A stretch of 64,000 nucleotides of DNA from Flavobacterium crocinum (GCF_003122385.1 NZ_CP029255.1:5518001-5582000), one strand, 5' to 3'; positions 52,442 through 62,196 are shown, counted from the first letter of the stretch. The notes: a model not told the origin generated them from the letters alone. Program-made: numbers and translations.

Positions 52442-52618
52442 CATTCCATAGGAATGTTTCATCGGTAAAAAAAATAAAGACCTCCCAAATTAACGTTCCG
52501 TAGGAACGTCTGATGCGTTAGATTATTAAAAAATGATGTCTAAATGAAACATTCCTACGGAACGTAATTACGGATAATAATATGATTTTCTCCCGATGAA
52601 ATGTTCCTACGGAACATT
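52442..52618. repeat. Four TTCC(G/A)TAGGAA palindromes, family E
   Basis: CATTCCATAGGAATG (52442-52456), ACGTTCCGTAGGAACGT (52493-52509), ACATTCCTACGGAACGT (52549-52565) and AATGTTCCTACGGAACATT (52600-52618). The last two invert the central TAGG/CCTA of the first two. Nothing else is visible in this 364-base gap apart from a terminator-like hairpin. Confidence 0.8.
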
Positions 52619-52633
52619 AAAAATTATAACGCA

Positions 52634-52671
52634 AATAGGGGCTGTCTTTTAGTTTTAAGACAGCCCCTATT
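52634..52671 (-). terminator. Hairpin terminator of the minus-strand TonB receptor
   Basis: A 12-bp stem (AGGGGCTGTCTT / AAGACAGCCCCT) lies 20 bases beyond the receptor stop. The T-run on the minus strand is weak (A-rich TTATTTGCG-type sequence). Confidence 0.75.
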
Positions 52672-52689
52672 CTAACTAATAAAGTAATT

Positions 52690-54552
52690 TTAAAAAGTAA
52701 CTAATTTCACTCCCAAAGTAAACCATCTTGAAGGCAATGGCACTGCTCCTACTTCGTAATAAGTCGCATTAAATATATTCTGCGCATCTAAAAAGATCGT
52801 GAATTTATGAATAGACTGACTTACTCTAAAATCATTTACCCAATAAGACGGCCCGGTGATTCTCTCGTTGAAACGTGTTGCAAACAAAACAGAGAAATTT
52901 TTAAACTGATAATCTATCGTATTGGTAATTTGATGTTTTAAAGAAGAAATAAGATACTTTGAGTATATTTCTGTACGTGAACTTTTAAATTCAGAATCTA
53001 AATAGGTGTACGCTAAAAGAATATTCAAACGAGAATCTTTAGAAAAATCAAATCGGTAAATACCACGTAAATTGATTCCGTTTGTATTTAAATCTCCTGT
53101 ATTCTGACTTTGCCATGGCACTGTTGTCGCATTACGCATCCAGTCGATGTAATTGTCAATTTTTCTGTAGAAATAATTCGCATTCAAACTCAAGGCTTTT
53201 TTATTGTATTTGAAACCAATTTCACTTTGAAAAGCATTTTCTGAATCTAAATCAGTATTTCCAATATTTCCAGTTTGTTTCAAATATAAATCTGTAAATG
53301 ATGGAATTCTTTGACTTGTTCCTACATTACCAATAATTTTAAAGGCATCTGTAATCGCATAACTAGCATCGATTCCCGGATAAATCTGCCATTTGTAATC
53401 TGAATTGTAATTTAAATAAGTTCCAATGTTTACATCGAATTTTTCCGTAAAACTCGTTCTGTATTCGGCATATACGCCTACATTTTCGCGATCGTGATCT
53501 CCAATATTAGAAGAATGAATGTTTTCATTTCTAAATTCTGCTCCAAAACCAATTTCTCCTTTAGACAATTTAACTGTAGAGTTTAATTCTCCTGCAATCG
53601 AATTGGTATAATGCTGGCTTCTTCCAACAGCTAAATTTGAGTTTCCTAAATAACGATAATCGTCATAGTTATAACGATAGGTTACTCTTGGCATAATTTT
53701 CCAGTTTTCTGTAATAGCATGTTTTGACTGAATGTTGGCAAAAGTTGTCTGTACAATTTCAGTAGAATTGATATCACCCGGTGCTGCATAGAATCCGTTG
53801 GCACCAAAACCATTATTGATGTATCCAGCAGAGCCTAAAATTTCATTAGAATCATTGATCTGCACATTTCCCTGATAGAAAATTTTATTGTTTTCAAATG
53901 CCGTATTGTATCGGTAACCATTGCTTTTATCATGAGAAGCAAAAATTAAATGCTGTTGTTTCTCTTTACCTAAAACGGCTCCAGCCTGAATTCCTGTTCC
54001 GTAGAACGTATCACCAGTATCCTGAGTATCTTTTTCAAAATTTGAACCAGCGTAAGTACTTACCAAAAATCCTGAATCGGTTGGTTTTTTAGTAATAATG
54101 TTAATCGCTCCGGTTAAGCTGTTAATTCCATAAATTCTTGCAGCCGGTCCACGAACTACCTCAATTCTTTCAATAACTTCAACCGGAAGAGGCAAATTCA
54201 GCATATTGTGAGCTGTTTGAGAATCGATTACTTTCGCTCCGTTTAATAAAACAACGGTCTGTTCAAAACTTCCGCCATCAACACTAATGTCTGCCTGAGT
54301 TCCAAATGGCCCTCTTTGTCTGATATCAACTCCATTGGCATATTGTAATACTTCCTGAAGTGTTCTTCCCGGAAGTTTCTTTATAGTTTCACTGCTAATC
54401 ACATAAACATTTCTGTTTTGTTTAGAAATAGGCGTATTAAAACGGTTTTCATTAATGATTACCTCGTTCATTTCATTGATGGAATCCTTTTTGGTCTGTG
54501 CATAAATGTTAGAACAAATTACTGCCAAAGCAGCAAAGTAGATTTTTTTCAT
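52690..54552 (-). CDS. TonB-dependent receptor (small-ligand class)
   Basis: A 620-residue TonB receptor: signal peptide (MKKIYFAALAVICSNIYAQ), plug (about 40-150, LPGRTLQEVLQYANGVDIRQRG and PVEVIERIEVVRGPAARIYG), and a 22-strand-type barrel ending in a Phe. It lacks a carboxypeptidase-like N-domain and a SusD partner. The short form with NGVDIRQRG is typical of receptors for cobalamin-like or siderophore-like ligands; no cobalamin riboswitch precedes it. It is divergent from a MocR-type regulator 67 bases away. Start at 54552 opens the signal peptide. Confidence 0.88.
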   Translation of the reverse strand: MKKIYFAALAVICSNIYAQTKKDSINEMNEVIINENRFNTPISKQNRNVYVISSETIKKLPGRTLQEVLQYANGVDIRQRGPFGTQADISVDGGSFEQTVVLLNGAKVIDSQTAHNMLNLPLPVEVIERIEVVRGPAARIYGINSLTGAINIITKKPTDSGFLVSTYAGSNFEKDTQDTGDTFYGTGIQAGAVLGKEKQQHLIFASHDKSNGYRYNTAFENNKIFYQGNVQINDSNEILGSAGYINNGFGANGFYAAPGDINSTEIVQTTFANIQSKHAITENWKIMPRVTYRYNYDDYRYLGNSNLAVGRSQHYTNSIAGELNSTVKLSKGEIGFGAEFRNENIHSSNIGDHDRENVGVYAEYRTSFTEKFDVNIGTYLNYNSDYKWQIYPGIDASYAITDAFKIIGNVGTSQRIPSFTDLYLKQTGNIGNTDLDSENAFQSEIGFKYNKKALSLNANYFYRKIDNYIDWMRNATTVPWQSQNTGDLNTNGINLRGIYRFDFSKDSRLNILLAYTYLDSEFKSSRTEIYSKYLISSLKHQITNTIDYQFKNFSVLFATRFNERITGPSYWVNDFRVSQSIHKFTIFLDAQNIFNATYYEVGAVPLPSRWFTLGVKLVTF

Positions 54553-54570
54553 TTGGTTAATTTTTTTTGG

Positions 54571-54599
54571 CAAAAGTAGTATCTTGCCGTACTAATCAA
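54571..54599 (-). promoter_or_regulatory. Promoter of TonB receptor gene
   Basis: On the minus strand: TTG (54599-54597), 18 bases, then TACTTTTG (54578-54571), a good match to the flavobacterial pattern. TACT/AGTA half-sites within 54575-54605 may bind the divergent MocR regulator. Confidence 0.6.
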
Positions 54600-54618
54600 G
54601 TATGCCAGTTTTATAATT

Positions 54619-56112
54619 ATGAGTAGTCCGGTTGAAATTCCTTTTAAAAGCTTTATTCAGCTTAAGCCTGAAGAAAATACAGCCTTGTACCTTCAGATTG
54701 TTTTTGAATTTATAAAAGCGATTCAGACCGGTTTTCTGCCTGAAGGAACAAAACTTCCCGGAACGCGTATTCTCTGTAAAGTATTGGCCGTAAACCGAAA
54801 TACTTTGATTAAAGCTTTTCAGGATTTGGAATCGCAAGGCTGGATCGAAACACTTCCGAATAAAGGAACTTTTATTTTATCACAGCAAAAACAAAAAAAT
54901 AAAGCTGAGTTTACAACTTTAAAAGAACAAAATTCTTCGCAATTTGATTCTGGATTTTCTTTCCAGCGTTCTACAATTCTGGAAAATCCACTAGAAATTA
55001 GCAATCTTCCGTATCAGTTTAATGATGGAATGCCTGATTTAAGATTGGTACAGACCGATGTTTTGGCGAGATTATATGTTTCAAAATTAAAAAGACATAA
55101 AACCACTAAAACCTATGAACAGATTCAGCTTCGGTCGCATTCGAATTTTAAAACACAGTTTTCGAATTATCTGAATCTTACCAGAGGAATCCGCATTTCT
55201 ACTTCCAATCTTTTGACGACAAGCAGTCATGAAATCGGATTGTATTTGGTTACCAAAGTTTTAATAAATCCGGGAGATAAAGTGGTTGTAGCTTCTCCAG
55301 GCTACTATATGTCTAATATGACATTGACAAATACCGGAGCGCAGATTATTTCGATTCCTGTAAATGAGGACGGAATTGACACTAAAAGATTGAAGGAAAT
55401 CTGCGAAACTTCTCCAATTAGAATGCTGTATCTCACTTCCAATTATCATTATCCAACAACAATTCTGCTCAGCGCTAAAAAAAGGATTGAAGTTTTGGAA
55501 TTAGCGAATCAATACGGTTTTGTCATTTTGGAAGACGATTATGATTTTGATTTTCATTACGATAATAATCCTGTACTGCCTTTAGCTGCTTTCGATTCTC
55601 ATCAGCGTGTGGTTTACATTGGTTCTTTTGGAAAATCGCTTCCGTCTGGATTTAGTTATGGATTTGTTGCCGCTCCTGCCGAATTTATTAAAGAACTGGA
55701 AAAACATCAAAACATTCTCGAACCAAGTATTGATGTCATGAAAGAACAGGTCTTAACCGAATGGATTTCAGAAGGTGAAGCGCATCGTCTTTCCAAAAAA
55801 AACAAGAAAATCTACAAAGAACGCCGGGATTATTTTGTTTCCCTGCTAAACGAAAAATTAAACGATAAAATAAAATTTAAAATTCCACCAAGAGGATTAG
55901 CAATTTGGGTAGAATGGCTGGACGATTTTAATCTGATTAAATTTCAAAAAGAGTGTGCCACAAATGAATTGTTTCTGCCTAAAACTATTTTATACCAAAC
56001 AAAAGACCTAACAGCAACTCGTTTAGGTTTCGGGCATTTAGAAAAAGAAGAAATGGAAAAAGCTGTTTCTATTTTAAGCAAAAGTCTTCAAACTATCCTT
56101 TCAAAAGAATAA
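54619..56112 (+). CDS. MocR/PdxR-type GntR regulator with PLP domain
   Basis: A 497-residue fusion: N-terminal GntR-type winged helix-turn-helix (about 15-80, ALYLQIVFEFIKAIQTG; LPGTRILCKVLAVNRNT), then a class I aminotransferase fold (about 130-490). The PLP-Lys is in GSFGKSLPSG, and EDDYDFDFHY supplies the PLP pyridine Asp. MocR proteins regulate PLP, GABA, taurine or related pathways using PLP-bound ligand. It is divergent from a TonB receptor and may control it. It ends with a weak hairpin (56115-56158). Confidence 0.92.
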   Translation: MSSPVEIPFKSFIQLKPEENTALYLQIVFEFIKAIQTGFLPEGTKLPGTRILCKVLAVNRNTLIKAFQDLESQGWIETLPNKGTFILSQQKQKNKAEFTTLKEQNSSQFDSGFSFQRSTILENPLEISNLPYQFNDGMPDLRLVQTDVLARLYVSKLKRHKTTKTYEQIQLRSHSNFKTQFSNYLNLTRGIRISTSNLLTTSSHEIGLYLVTKVLINPGDKVVVASPGYYMSNMTLTNTGAQIISIPVNEDGIDTKRLKEICETSPIRMLYLTSNYHYPTTILLSAKKRIEVLELANQYGFVILEDDYDFDFHYDNNPVLPLAAFDSHQRVVYIGSFGKSLPSGFSYGFVAAPAEFIKELEKHQNILEPSIDVMKEQVLTEWISEGEAHRLSKKNKKIYKERRDYFVSLLNEKLNDKIKFKIPPRGLAIWVEWLDDFNLIKFQKECATNELFLPKTILYQTKDLTATRLGFGHLEKEEMEKAVSILSKSLQTILSKE

Positions 56113-56114
56113 AA

Positions 56115-56158
56115 AAAGTATCAAAATCTTCCAATTACAGAAGACTCTGATACTTTGG
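56115..56158. terminator. Possible bidirectional terminator after MocR regulator
   Basis: AAGTATCA / TGATACTT with an inner TCTTC/GAAGA pair, preceded by A-run. Convergent MocR and sulfatase genes flank it. Confidence 0.5.
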
Positions 56159-56173
56159 TTAAATAGTTATATT

Positions 56174-58603
56174 TTACTTAGCTTTCGCAGATTTTCCTGA
56201 TTTTGCTTCCTTGGTACCTTCAAGATTATAAGTTACTTTTTCAATTTTTCCAGTAAACTCAAAAGGAAGTTTATAATTAAAATCGACAGGAGAACCGGCA
56301 TCCATGCCCACATCTAAACCTTCGTTAAGCGAAATCTGGATCGGAATTGTTCTATCCAAATGTTCTTCTGCTACTTTTTTTCCGTTTACAGACATTGTTA
56401 CAGTTGCTCCTTTTCCTCTTTCATCGCTTTTTCCTTCATATTTGAAATCGACCACCAATTTCACTTTTCCTTTTGGCAGTGTCTCTTTTCCTGTAATTGT
56501 CGGACGTTCTAAGGCTAAATTGTTATAAACAAAACTTGGTTTTCCATTTTGTACATACAAACCATAACCACCAACTAAACCGCCATGGGTAACAATCATA
56601 CCTTCAACATTACTGTCAGCAATATCGAGATCTGCTGTAATTGACCAGGATTTGTTTAAAATACGTGGAGAAGCTTCATTTGGAAGTCCAACTTGTCCAG
56701 GATAATACGTAAAAGTAGTAGCATCTCCTGCAAGTGTTGGTCTTCCCATTAATTCTCCATTAAGTCTTTCTACTGCACGCCAGTCTAACGGAAGTACATT
56801 ATATTTCGAGGCTTCAACCCACCATAAATCCTGCATTTCTCTCAATTTCGTTAGATTACTGGATGCTACATCATTGGACTGTGTAAAATCTTCATCTACT
56901 TTATACAATTCCCATTTTTGTTTATCAGGATCAAATGCTCCGCGATTTGGGTTCCAAGGTGCAAAAGACAACGCCGACGCCATCCAGCCATTGTGGTAAA
57001 TCCCTCTGTTAACACCCAATTCAAAATATTGGGTCGTGTGTTTTTCTTTAGCTTTTGCATCACTGAAAGTGTAAGCAAAACTGATACCTTCAATAGGACT
57101 TTGAGTGATTCCGTTAAGGGTTTCCGGAGGAGTTATTCCGATAATTTCATACAACGTTGGCACAATGTCAATAGTGTGTGTAAACTGACTTCTTAAGCTT
57201 CCTTTATCCTTAATTTTTGCCGGCCAGGAAATAATCATCGGGTTTCGGGTTCCTCCAAAGTGACTTGCAACCTGTTTTGTCCATTGAAAAGGCGCACACA
57301 TGGCCCATGCCCACTCTGCTGTAAAATGATTAAAATGTTTTGGACCACCTAATTCATCTATAGCTTTAAGATTATCCTCCCATTTTTCTGAAATTCCGTT
57401 AAAGAATAAATTTTCGTTTACAGAACCTTCTATACCACCTTCTGCACTTGCTCCGTTATCTCCGGCTATATAAATAATTATAGTATTATCAGCATCAGGG
57501 AGTTGTTTTACAGCATCAACCACTCTTCCCATTTCATAATCACAATGAGAAGCATATCCCGCAAATACTTCCATCATTCGGGCATACAACCGTTTTTGAT
57601 CTGCATTAAGCGAGCTCCAGGCAGGCAGACTTTCCGGTCTTGCCGTTAATTTTGCATTGGCAGGAATGACTCCCAGTTTCTTTTGTCTTTCAAAAGCCTG
57701 TTCTCTGTAGGCATCCCAGCCCATATCAAATTTTCCTTTAAATTTATCAATCCATTCCTGAGGTGCATGATGCGGAGAATGCGCAGCTCCGGGAGCTAAA
57801 TACAAGAAATAAGGTTTATCCGGTGCTATTGATTTTACTTTTCTTACCCAGGAAATAGCATGATCCGCAAGATCGACTGTCATATGATAATTTGGATCTT
57901 TTGAAGCAGGAACCAGATTTCTGTTTTCATACAAAACAGGATTCCAGTGATTCATATCTCCGGCATTAAATCCGTAAAAATATTCAAAACCCAAACCGTT
58001 TGCCCAACGATCAAAAGGACCTGCATCGCTTGTTTCCCAAGGTGGAGTATTGTGATTCTTGCCAATCCAGGCTGTCATATAACCATTTTGTTTCAAAACT
58101 TCACCAATCGTGCCACAACTTCTTGGCAACACACAAGTATAACCATCGTAACCGGTTGCCGTTTCAGAAATAACGCCAAAAGTGGCAGAATGATGATTTC
58201 TCCCCGTTATTAAAGCCGCACGAGTTGGACTGCAAAGCGCCGTTGTATGAAATTTATTGTAACGGATTCCTTCTCCCGCCAATTTATCCATTGTTGGAGA
58301 AGGCACGCCTCCGCCAAAAGTACTGAACTGACCAAATCCTGAATCGTCCAATAAAATTAGCACAACATTCGGAGCCCCTTTTGGAGCTTTTACTGGCTGT
58401 GGAAACTGTGGCGGATCTGAATCTAAATAAGTTCTTCCTATGTAACCCGGAAAATGAAAATCAGGTTGAGGCAAGACTTTTGGAGTTCCTGATTTACTGT
58501 TCTCTTGGCTCAATCCTGTCTGGAGGCAAAAAATGACAAACACGAGCCAAACTCTGTTTTGTATAAAACTCAAAACAGCTTTAAAAGTGGTATTTCTTTT
58601 CAT
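56174..58603 (-). CDS. Arylsulfatase-type sulfatase (S1 family)
   Basis: An 809-residue exported sulfatase. NVVLILLDDSGFGQFST holds the Asp ligands (D86, D87), and C124-S-P-T-R128 is the CxPxR signature whose Cys becomes formylglycine. GRNHHS and KPYFLYLAPGAAHSPH follow. The C-terminal 170 residues form a lectin-like beta-domain. Likely substrate: sulfated polysaccharides or arylsulfates. No formylglycine-generating enzyme or anSME is in the window, so a maturase must be elsewhere. It is convergent with the MocR regulator. Confidence 0.92.
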   Translation of the reverse strand: MKRNTTFKAVLSFIQNRVWLVFVIFCLQTGLSQENSKSGTPKVLPQPDFHFPGYIGRTYLDSDPPQFPQPVKAPKGAPNVVLILLDDSGFGQFSTFGGGVPSPTMDKLAGEGIRYNKFHTTALCSPTRAALITGRNHHSATFGVISETATGYDGYTCVLPRSCGTIGEVLKQNGYMTAWIGKNHNTPPWETSDAGPFDRWANGLGFEYFYGFNAGDMNHWNPVLYENRNLVPASKDPNYHMTVDLADHAISWVRKVKSIAPDKPYFLYLAPGAAHSPHHAPQEWIDKFKGKFDMGWDAYREQAFERQKKLGVIPANAKLTARPESLPAWSSLNADQKRLYARMMEVFAGYASHCDYEMGRVVDAVKQLPDADNTIIIYIAGDNGASAEGGIEGSVNENLFFNGISEKWEDNLKAIDELGGPKHFNHFTAEWAWAMCAPFQWTKQVASHFGGTRNPMIISWPAKIKDKGSLRSQFTHTIDIVPTLYEIIGITPPETLNGITQSPIEGISFAYTFSDAKAKEKHTTQYFELGVNRGIYHNGWMASALSFAPWNPNRGAFDPDKQKWELYKVDEDFTQSNDVASSNLTKLREMQDLWWVEASKYNVLPLDWRAVERLNGELMGRPTLAGDATTFTYYPGQVGLPNEASPRILNKSWSITADLDIADSNVEGMIVTHGGLVGGYGLYVQNGKPSFVYNNLALERPTITGKETLPKGKVKLVVDFKYEGKSDERGKGATVTMSVNGKKVAEEHLDRTIPIQISLNEGLDVGMDAGSPVDFNYKLPFEFTGKIEKVTYNLEGTKEAKSGKSAKAK

Positions 58604-58805
58604 AGTCTGTTGCTTTTATTTATATGACAGACTAAATTACAACTTACTATAAATCAAAATCTTGTGAAGATGTTTCATTTTACAAAATGAAACCAGTTTT
58701 TACTTTAAACAATGAAAATTATATAATTACTAGTTAAAATCTTATAACAAAATAAAATATATTGAAATTAACTTTGGAATAGAGTTTCGATTTAATAAGA
58801 ATTTT

Positions 58806-59288
58806 ATGGATGTTTATGTAATTATAGAACTACTTTTAATTTCAATTGGCGCGACATCTGCAATGACCTGGTTTAGTTATGCCATGTCAGGAAGTTTTAG
58901 AGAATTGTACAGAGAGCCAGTTCTTTTAAGTTTTGCATTAGAAAGAACAAACATCAATCATTCGCAAAGTTATCAGGAAAAATGGGGATGGCTGATGCAT
59001 TATATTATTGGTTTCCTTTTTGTTATGGGATATCATATTATGTGGGTAGAGAACATTTTGCCTCTTACGCTGTTAAGTACCCTTATATTAGGCGTTACAA
59101 GCGGTGCAATAGGTATATTCAGCTGGATATTTATATTTAAAATAACCAGATATCGAGCCCCAATTGATTTTAATGGTTGTTATATTCAGCTGTTCTTTGC
59201 CCATATTTTTTTCGCTCTCGTAGTGGCTTCATTTAATTCTATATCAGAGATTCTTTCAATTGTTGTCAATAATCATATCATTTTTTAA
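58806..59288 (+). CDS. Four-helix membrane protein, unknown
   Basis: A 160-residue integral membrane protein with about four hydrophobic segments (residues 3-28, 65-83, 88-112, 128-150). Short charged loops include FRELYREP and ITRYRAP. It resembles DUF2938-type membrane proteins but I cannot be sure. It is alone, divergent from the sulfatase gene. Confidence 0.6.
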   Translation: MDVYVIIELLLISIGATSAMTWFSYAMSGSFRELYREPVLLSFALERTNINHSQSYQEKWGWLMHYIIGFLFVMGYHIMWVENILPLTLLSTLILGVTSGAIGIFSWIFIFKITRYRAPIDFNGCYIQLFFAHIFFALVVASFNSISEILSIVVNNHIIF

Positions 59289-59333
59289 GAGACAATAAAA
59301 GAAAAACACAAAATATTGATGTCCTTTCCAGAC

Positions 59334-59376
59334 AAAAACAGGGCTGTTTCAAAAAGAAACAGCCCTGTTTTTTTTA
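59334..59376 (+). terminator. Strong terminator
   Basis: A 17-bp stem (AAAAACAGGGCTGTTTC / GAAACAGCCCTGTTTTT) with a five-base loop and an eight-T run, 45 bases after the membrane protein gene. Confidence 0.9.
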
Positions 59377-59388
59377 AGATATAATTCA

Positions 59389-59466
59389 CCTATGTGTTAG
59401 AAACTAGTTTCTTTCTTTTTTCTTTCGCAAAACAAAAAACCTATGTTTCTATGTGTTTAAAAATTT
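59389..59466. repeat. Intergenic repeat, family D (second copy)
   Basis: CCTATGTGTTAGAAACTAG (59389-59407) followed by a pyrimidine-rich tract and CCTATGTTTCTATGTGTTT, matching the 48581-48651 copy. It lies between the terminator and the metQ stop codon. Confidence 0.75.
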
Positions 59467-59489
59467 CACCCCAAAGATAATCTTAATTG

Positions 59490-60302
59490 TTACCAGCCCT
59501 TTACAGCGCCACCTTTAAATTCCTGTTCAGCAGCTTTCTCTACTTCTGGAGACTGAAAAGCCTGTAAAAACTGTTTTACTTTTTCATCATTTTTATTGTC
59601 TTCACGGCTTACGACCAAATTTACATATGGAGATTCTTTATCTTCCACAAATAAAGCATCACGAGAAGGAACCAATCCTGCAGCAGAAGCAAAAGTATTA
59701 TTGATAATCGCAATAGAAACATTTTCATCGTCCAAAGCTCTAGGCAATTGCGGTGCTTCTAATTCTAAAATTTTTAAATTCTTTGGATTACTAACAATGT
59801 CGGTTACTTTTGGTAATAAACCAACGCCATCTTTCAATTTCAATAAACCATTCTTTTGTAAAAGCAATAAAGAACGTCCACCGTTTGTTGGATCATTCGG
59901 AATAATTACAGTACTTTCGTTTTTCAGTTCAGAAAGATTTTTGATTTTTTTAGAATAGGCTGCAATCGGATATACAAATGTTTTTCCGATAATAGCCAGT
60001 TTGTAACCACGCTGTTTAGATTGTTCGTCCATGTATGGTTTGTGCTGAAAAGCATTGGCATCAATATCTCCCTGACTTAAAGCTTCATTCGGAATTACAT
60101 AATCATTGAAAGAAACCAATTCTACTTCTAAACCGAATTTTTCTTTGGCTACTTTTTTTGCTGCCTCCGCCACTTTCAATTCCGGCCCAGAAGCCACACC
60201 CACTTTTATAAAATGAGGATCATTGTTTTTACTTTTTCCGCAGTTTGACAACACAAGCGCCAAGGCCAAAACTCCTGCAGTTTTCAAAATATTTAATTTC
60301 AT
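59490..60302 (-). CDS. metQ: Methionine-binding lipoprotein MetQ
   Basis: A 270-residue NlpA-family lipoprotein (lipobox LVLSNCG) that captures D/L-methionine for the ABC importer. Typical segments are KVGVASGPELKVAEAAKKVA, DANAFQHKPYMDEQ (ligand-binding Phe/His/Tyr block) and IPNDPTNGGRSLLLLQ. It is third in the metN-metI-metQ operon, 41 bases after metI. Regulation is probably by the leader described upstream of metN. Confidence 0.95.
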   Translation of the reverse strand: MKLNILKTAGVLALALVLSNCGKSKNNDPHFIKVGVASGPELKVAEAAKKVAKEKFGLEVELVSFNDYVIPNEALSQGDIDANAFQHKPYMDEQSKQRGYKLAIIGKTFVYPIAAYSKKIKNLSELKNESTVIIPNDPTNGGRSLLLLQKNGLLKLKDGVGLLPKVTDIVSNPKNLKILELEAPQLPRALDDENVSIAIINNTFASAAGLVPSRDALFVEDKESPYVNLVVSREDNKNDEKVKQFLQAFQSPEVEKAAEQEFKGGAVKGW

Positions 60303-60343
60303 AATTGCTATTTTTTAATTTTTAATTCTAAATTTTTAATTGA

Positions 60344-60997
60344 TTATCGGTGGTCAAATCGTTTTGATAATCGGTCTCCCACAAACTGTATCAGGAATAC
60401 TAAAAGCACCAATAAAGCTAAAACCGAATTCATGGTCACAGCATCATACCCAATATATCCGTATTGATACCCCACTTGTCCAAGTCCGCCAGCTCCAACT
60501 GCTCCGCCCATTGCAGAATAACCTACAAGTGTAATTAAAGTAATCGAAGCTGCATTGATTAATGACGGCAGTGCTTCCGGCAATAATACTTTGTAAACGA
60601 TTTGAAATGGCGTTGCACCCAATGCTCTTGCCGCTTCAATTAATCCTGATGGAAGACTTAACAAACTGTTTTCTACCAATCGGGCAATAAATGGCGCTGC
60701 ACCAATACTTAACGGAACCAAAGCGGCACTTACTCCAATTGAAGTTCCAACAATGGCACGTGTAAACGGAATCATCCAGACAATTAAAATAATGAATGGA
60801 ATTGAACGAAAAACGTTTACCAAAACCGATAAAGTCCTATTTAAAACAGGCTGATCTAAAATTTGATTTTTACGAGTCAGAAACAATAAAATTCCTGTTG
60901 GAAGTCCAATTAAAAAACCAAAAAAGCCCGATACAAAAGTCATTACAATGGTTTCCCATGTTCCTTTTAACAATAAATCTATAAGAGAATCAGACAT
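60344..60997 (-). CDS. metI: Methionine ABC transporter permease MetI
   Basis: A 217-residue inner-membrane permease with five membrane helices and the EAA loop [27 protein letters not shown] near residue 120 (quoted parts: [14 protein letters not shown] and LLPEALP). It overlaps metN by eight bases, so translation is coupled. It forms the channel of the MetNIQ importer. Confidence 0.95.
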   Translation of the reverse strand: MSDSLIDLLLKGTWETIVMTFVSGFFGFLIGLPTGILLFLTRKNQILDQPVLNRTLSVLVNVFRSIPFIILIVWMIPFTRAIVGTSIGVSAALVPLSIGAAPFIARLVENSLLSLPSGLIEAARALGATPFQIVYKVLLPEALPSLINAASITLITLVGYSAMGGAVGAGGLGQVGYQYGYIGYDAVTMNSVLALLVLLVFLIQFVGDRLSKRFDHR

Positions 60998-62021
60998 AAC
61001 CTAAAATTTCTGTTTTAATGTGTTTTGAATTAAAATATTGAATTGCCGCATCGTAGTTTTCGCGTTTGCCTGAAAGTTCAATCAGCATTACACCAAAATT
61101 AACTTCGCCTGCCTGATCCATTTGTGCGCTTACGATTTTGAAATCGGTATCAAAAAGTCTTGAAACTTCTGAGATAACGGGTTCGTTAACCGATCTTCCG
61201 GTCATTTCCAGTTTCAATAACGGATTCAGATTTCCGTTATCTTCTTTTTGTAATTTTTCCTGATAAACAGACGGAATTTCAATATGAAGTGAAGAAGAAA
61301 TAAACTCTCTTGTCAATTCATGTTTTGGATCTGCAAAGATTTCGCCTACACTTCCCTGCTCTATTAATTTTCCGTGACTGATAACGGCAACTTCATCACA
61401 AATCGATTTTACTACTTCCATTTGGTGTGTAATCAGTAAAACGGTAATATTAAGACGTTTGTTAATGTCTTTCAACAGATTCAAAATAGATCGTGTTGTA
61501 GCAGGATCCAGTGCACTTGTAGCTTCGTCGCATAAAAGCACTTTTGGATTATTGGCTAAAGTTCTGGCAATTGCCACTCTTTGCTTTTGTCCGCCCGAAA
61601 GACTCGCCGGATAATCGTTTGCTTTTTCTGCTAACCCAACTAATTGAAGCAATTCTAAAACTCTTGTTTTTATTTCTGTTTTTGAAGTTCCTGCTAGTTC
61701 CAACGGAAAAGCAACATTATCAAAAACCGTTCTGGAAGAAAGCAGGTTAAAATGCTGAAAAATCATTCCGATTTGTCTTCTTTCTTTAGCCAATTCAGAA
61801 TTCGATAATTGCATTAAAGCTTTCCCGTCTACAATAATTTCTCCTGAAGTAGGTCTTTCCAATAAATTCACACAACGGATTAAAGTACTTTTTCCAGCAC
61901 CCGAAGTTCCGATTACACCAAAAATCTTTCCCGAAGGAACGCTAAGCGAAACATCAGACAAAGCAGCAACAATTCTGTCTTTCTGATGAAAAGTTTTGGT
62001 TACATTTTTTAATTCAATCAT
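60990..62021 (-). CDS. metN: Methionine ABC transporter ATPase MetN
   Basis: A 343-residue ABC ATPase: Walker [10 protein letters not shown] near residue 37, signature LSGGQKQRV near 141, Walker [13 protein letters not shown] near 160, and H-loop TVLLITHQ. The C-terminal part from about 265 is the NIL/ACT-like regulatory domain that binds methionine and trans-inhibits transport. A hairpin terminator (62041-62074) and a 31-codon leader ORF precede it. Confidence 0.96.
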   Translation of the reverse strand: MIELKNVTKTFHQKDRIVAALSDVSLSVPSGKIFGVIGTSGAGKSTLIRCVNLLERPTSGEIIVDGKALMQLSNSELAKERRQIGMIFQHFNLLSSRTVFDNVAFPLELAGTSKTEIKTRVLELLQLVGLAEKANDYPASLSGGQKQRVAIARTLANNPKVLLCDEATSALDPATTRSILNLLKDINKRLNITVLLITHQMEVVKSICDEVAVISHGKLIEQGSVGEIFADPKHELTREFISSSLHIEIPSVYQEKLQKEDNGNLNPLLKLEMTGRSVNEPVISEVSRLFDTDFKIVSAQMDQAGEVNFGVMLIELSGKRENYDAAIQYFNSKHIKTEILGYV

Positions 62022-62029
62022 TCATTAAG

Positions 62030-62077
62030 ATTTAAAAACAAAAAAGCCTTTCAACTATTCATGAAAGGCTTTTTCAA
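62030..62077 (-). terminator. Intrinsic terminator in the metNIQ leader (attenuator candidate)
   Basis: On the minus strand AAAAAGCCTTTCA (62074-62062) pairs with TGAAAGGCTTTTT (62053-62041), a 13-bp stem with an eight-base loop, followed by a T-rich run. It lies between the leader ORF stop (62093) and the metN start (62021), about 20 bases before the ATG, so it must be bypassed for metN to be expressed from the leader promoter. Confidence 0.85.
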
Positions 62078-62092
62078 ATAAATTATATCATT

Positions 62093-62188
62093 TTATATAT
62101 AAGCCAGATCAGTCAATTCCATAGCAGCATCACAGCACATCATATTGCTGCTATAATAATTCTTCATATTCTGGTTGTTATTTTTCAT
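62093..62188 (-). CDS. Met/Cys-rich leader peptide candidate of metNIQ
   Basis: A 31-codon ORF that starts MKNNNQNMKNYYSSN, then MMCCDAAMELTDLAYI. It has five Met and two adjacent Cys, far above average. The gene is preceded by a promoter-like TAAATTTG ending 8 bases before the ATG, so the transcript is leaderless or nearly so. An intrinsic terminator lies just beyond the stop. This is the layout of a translational attenuator that senses charged Met-tRNA. The peptide may also have no function of its own. Confidence 0.6.
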   Translation of the reverse strand: MKNNNQNMKNYYSSNMMCCDAAMELTDLAYI

Positions 62189-62196
62189 TGGCGTTG

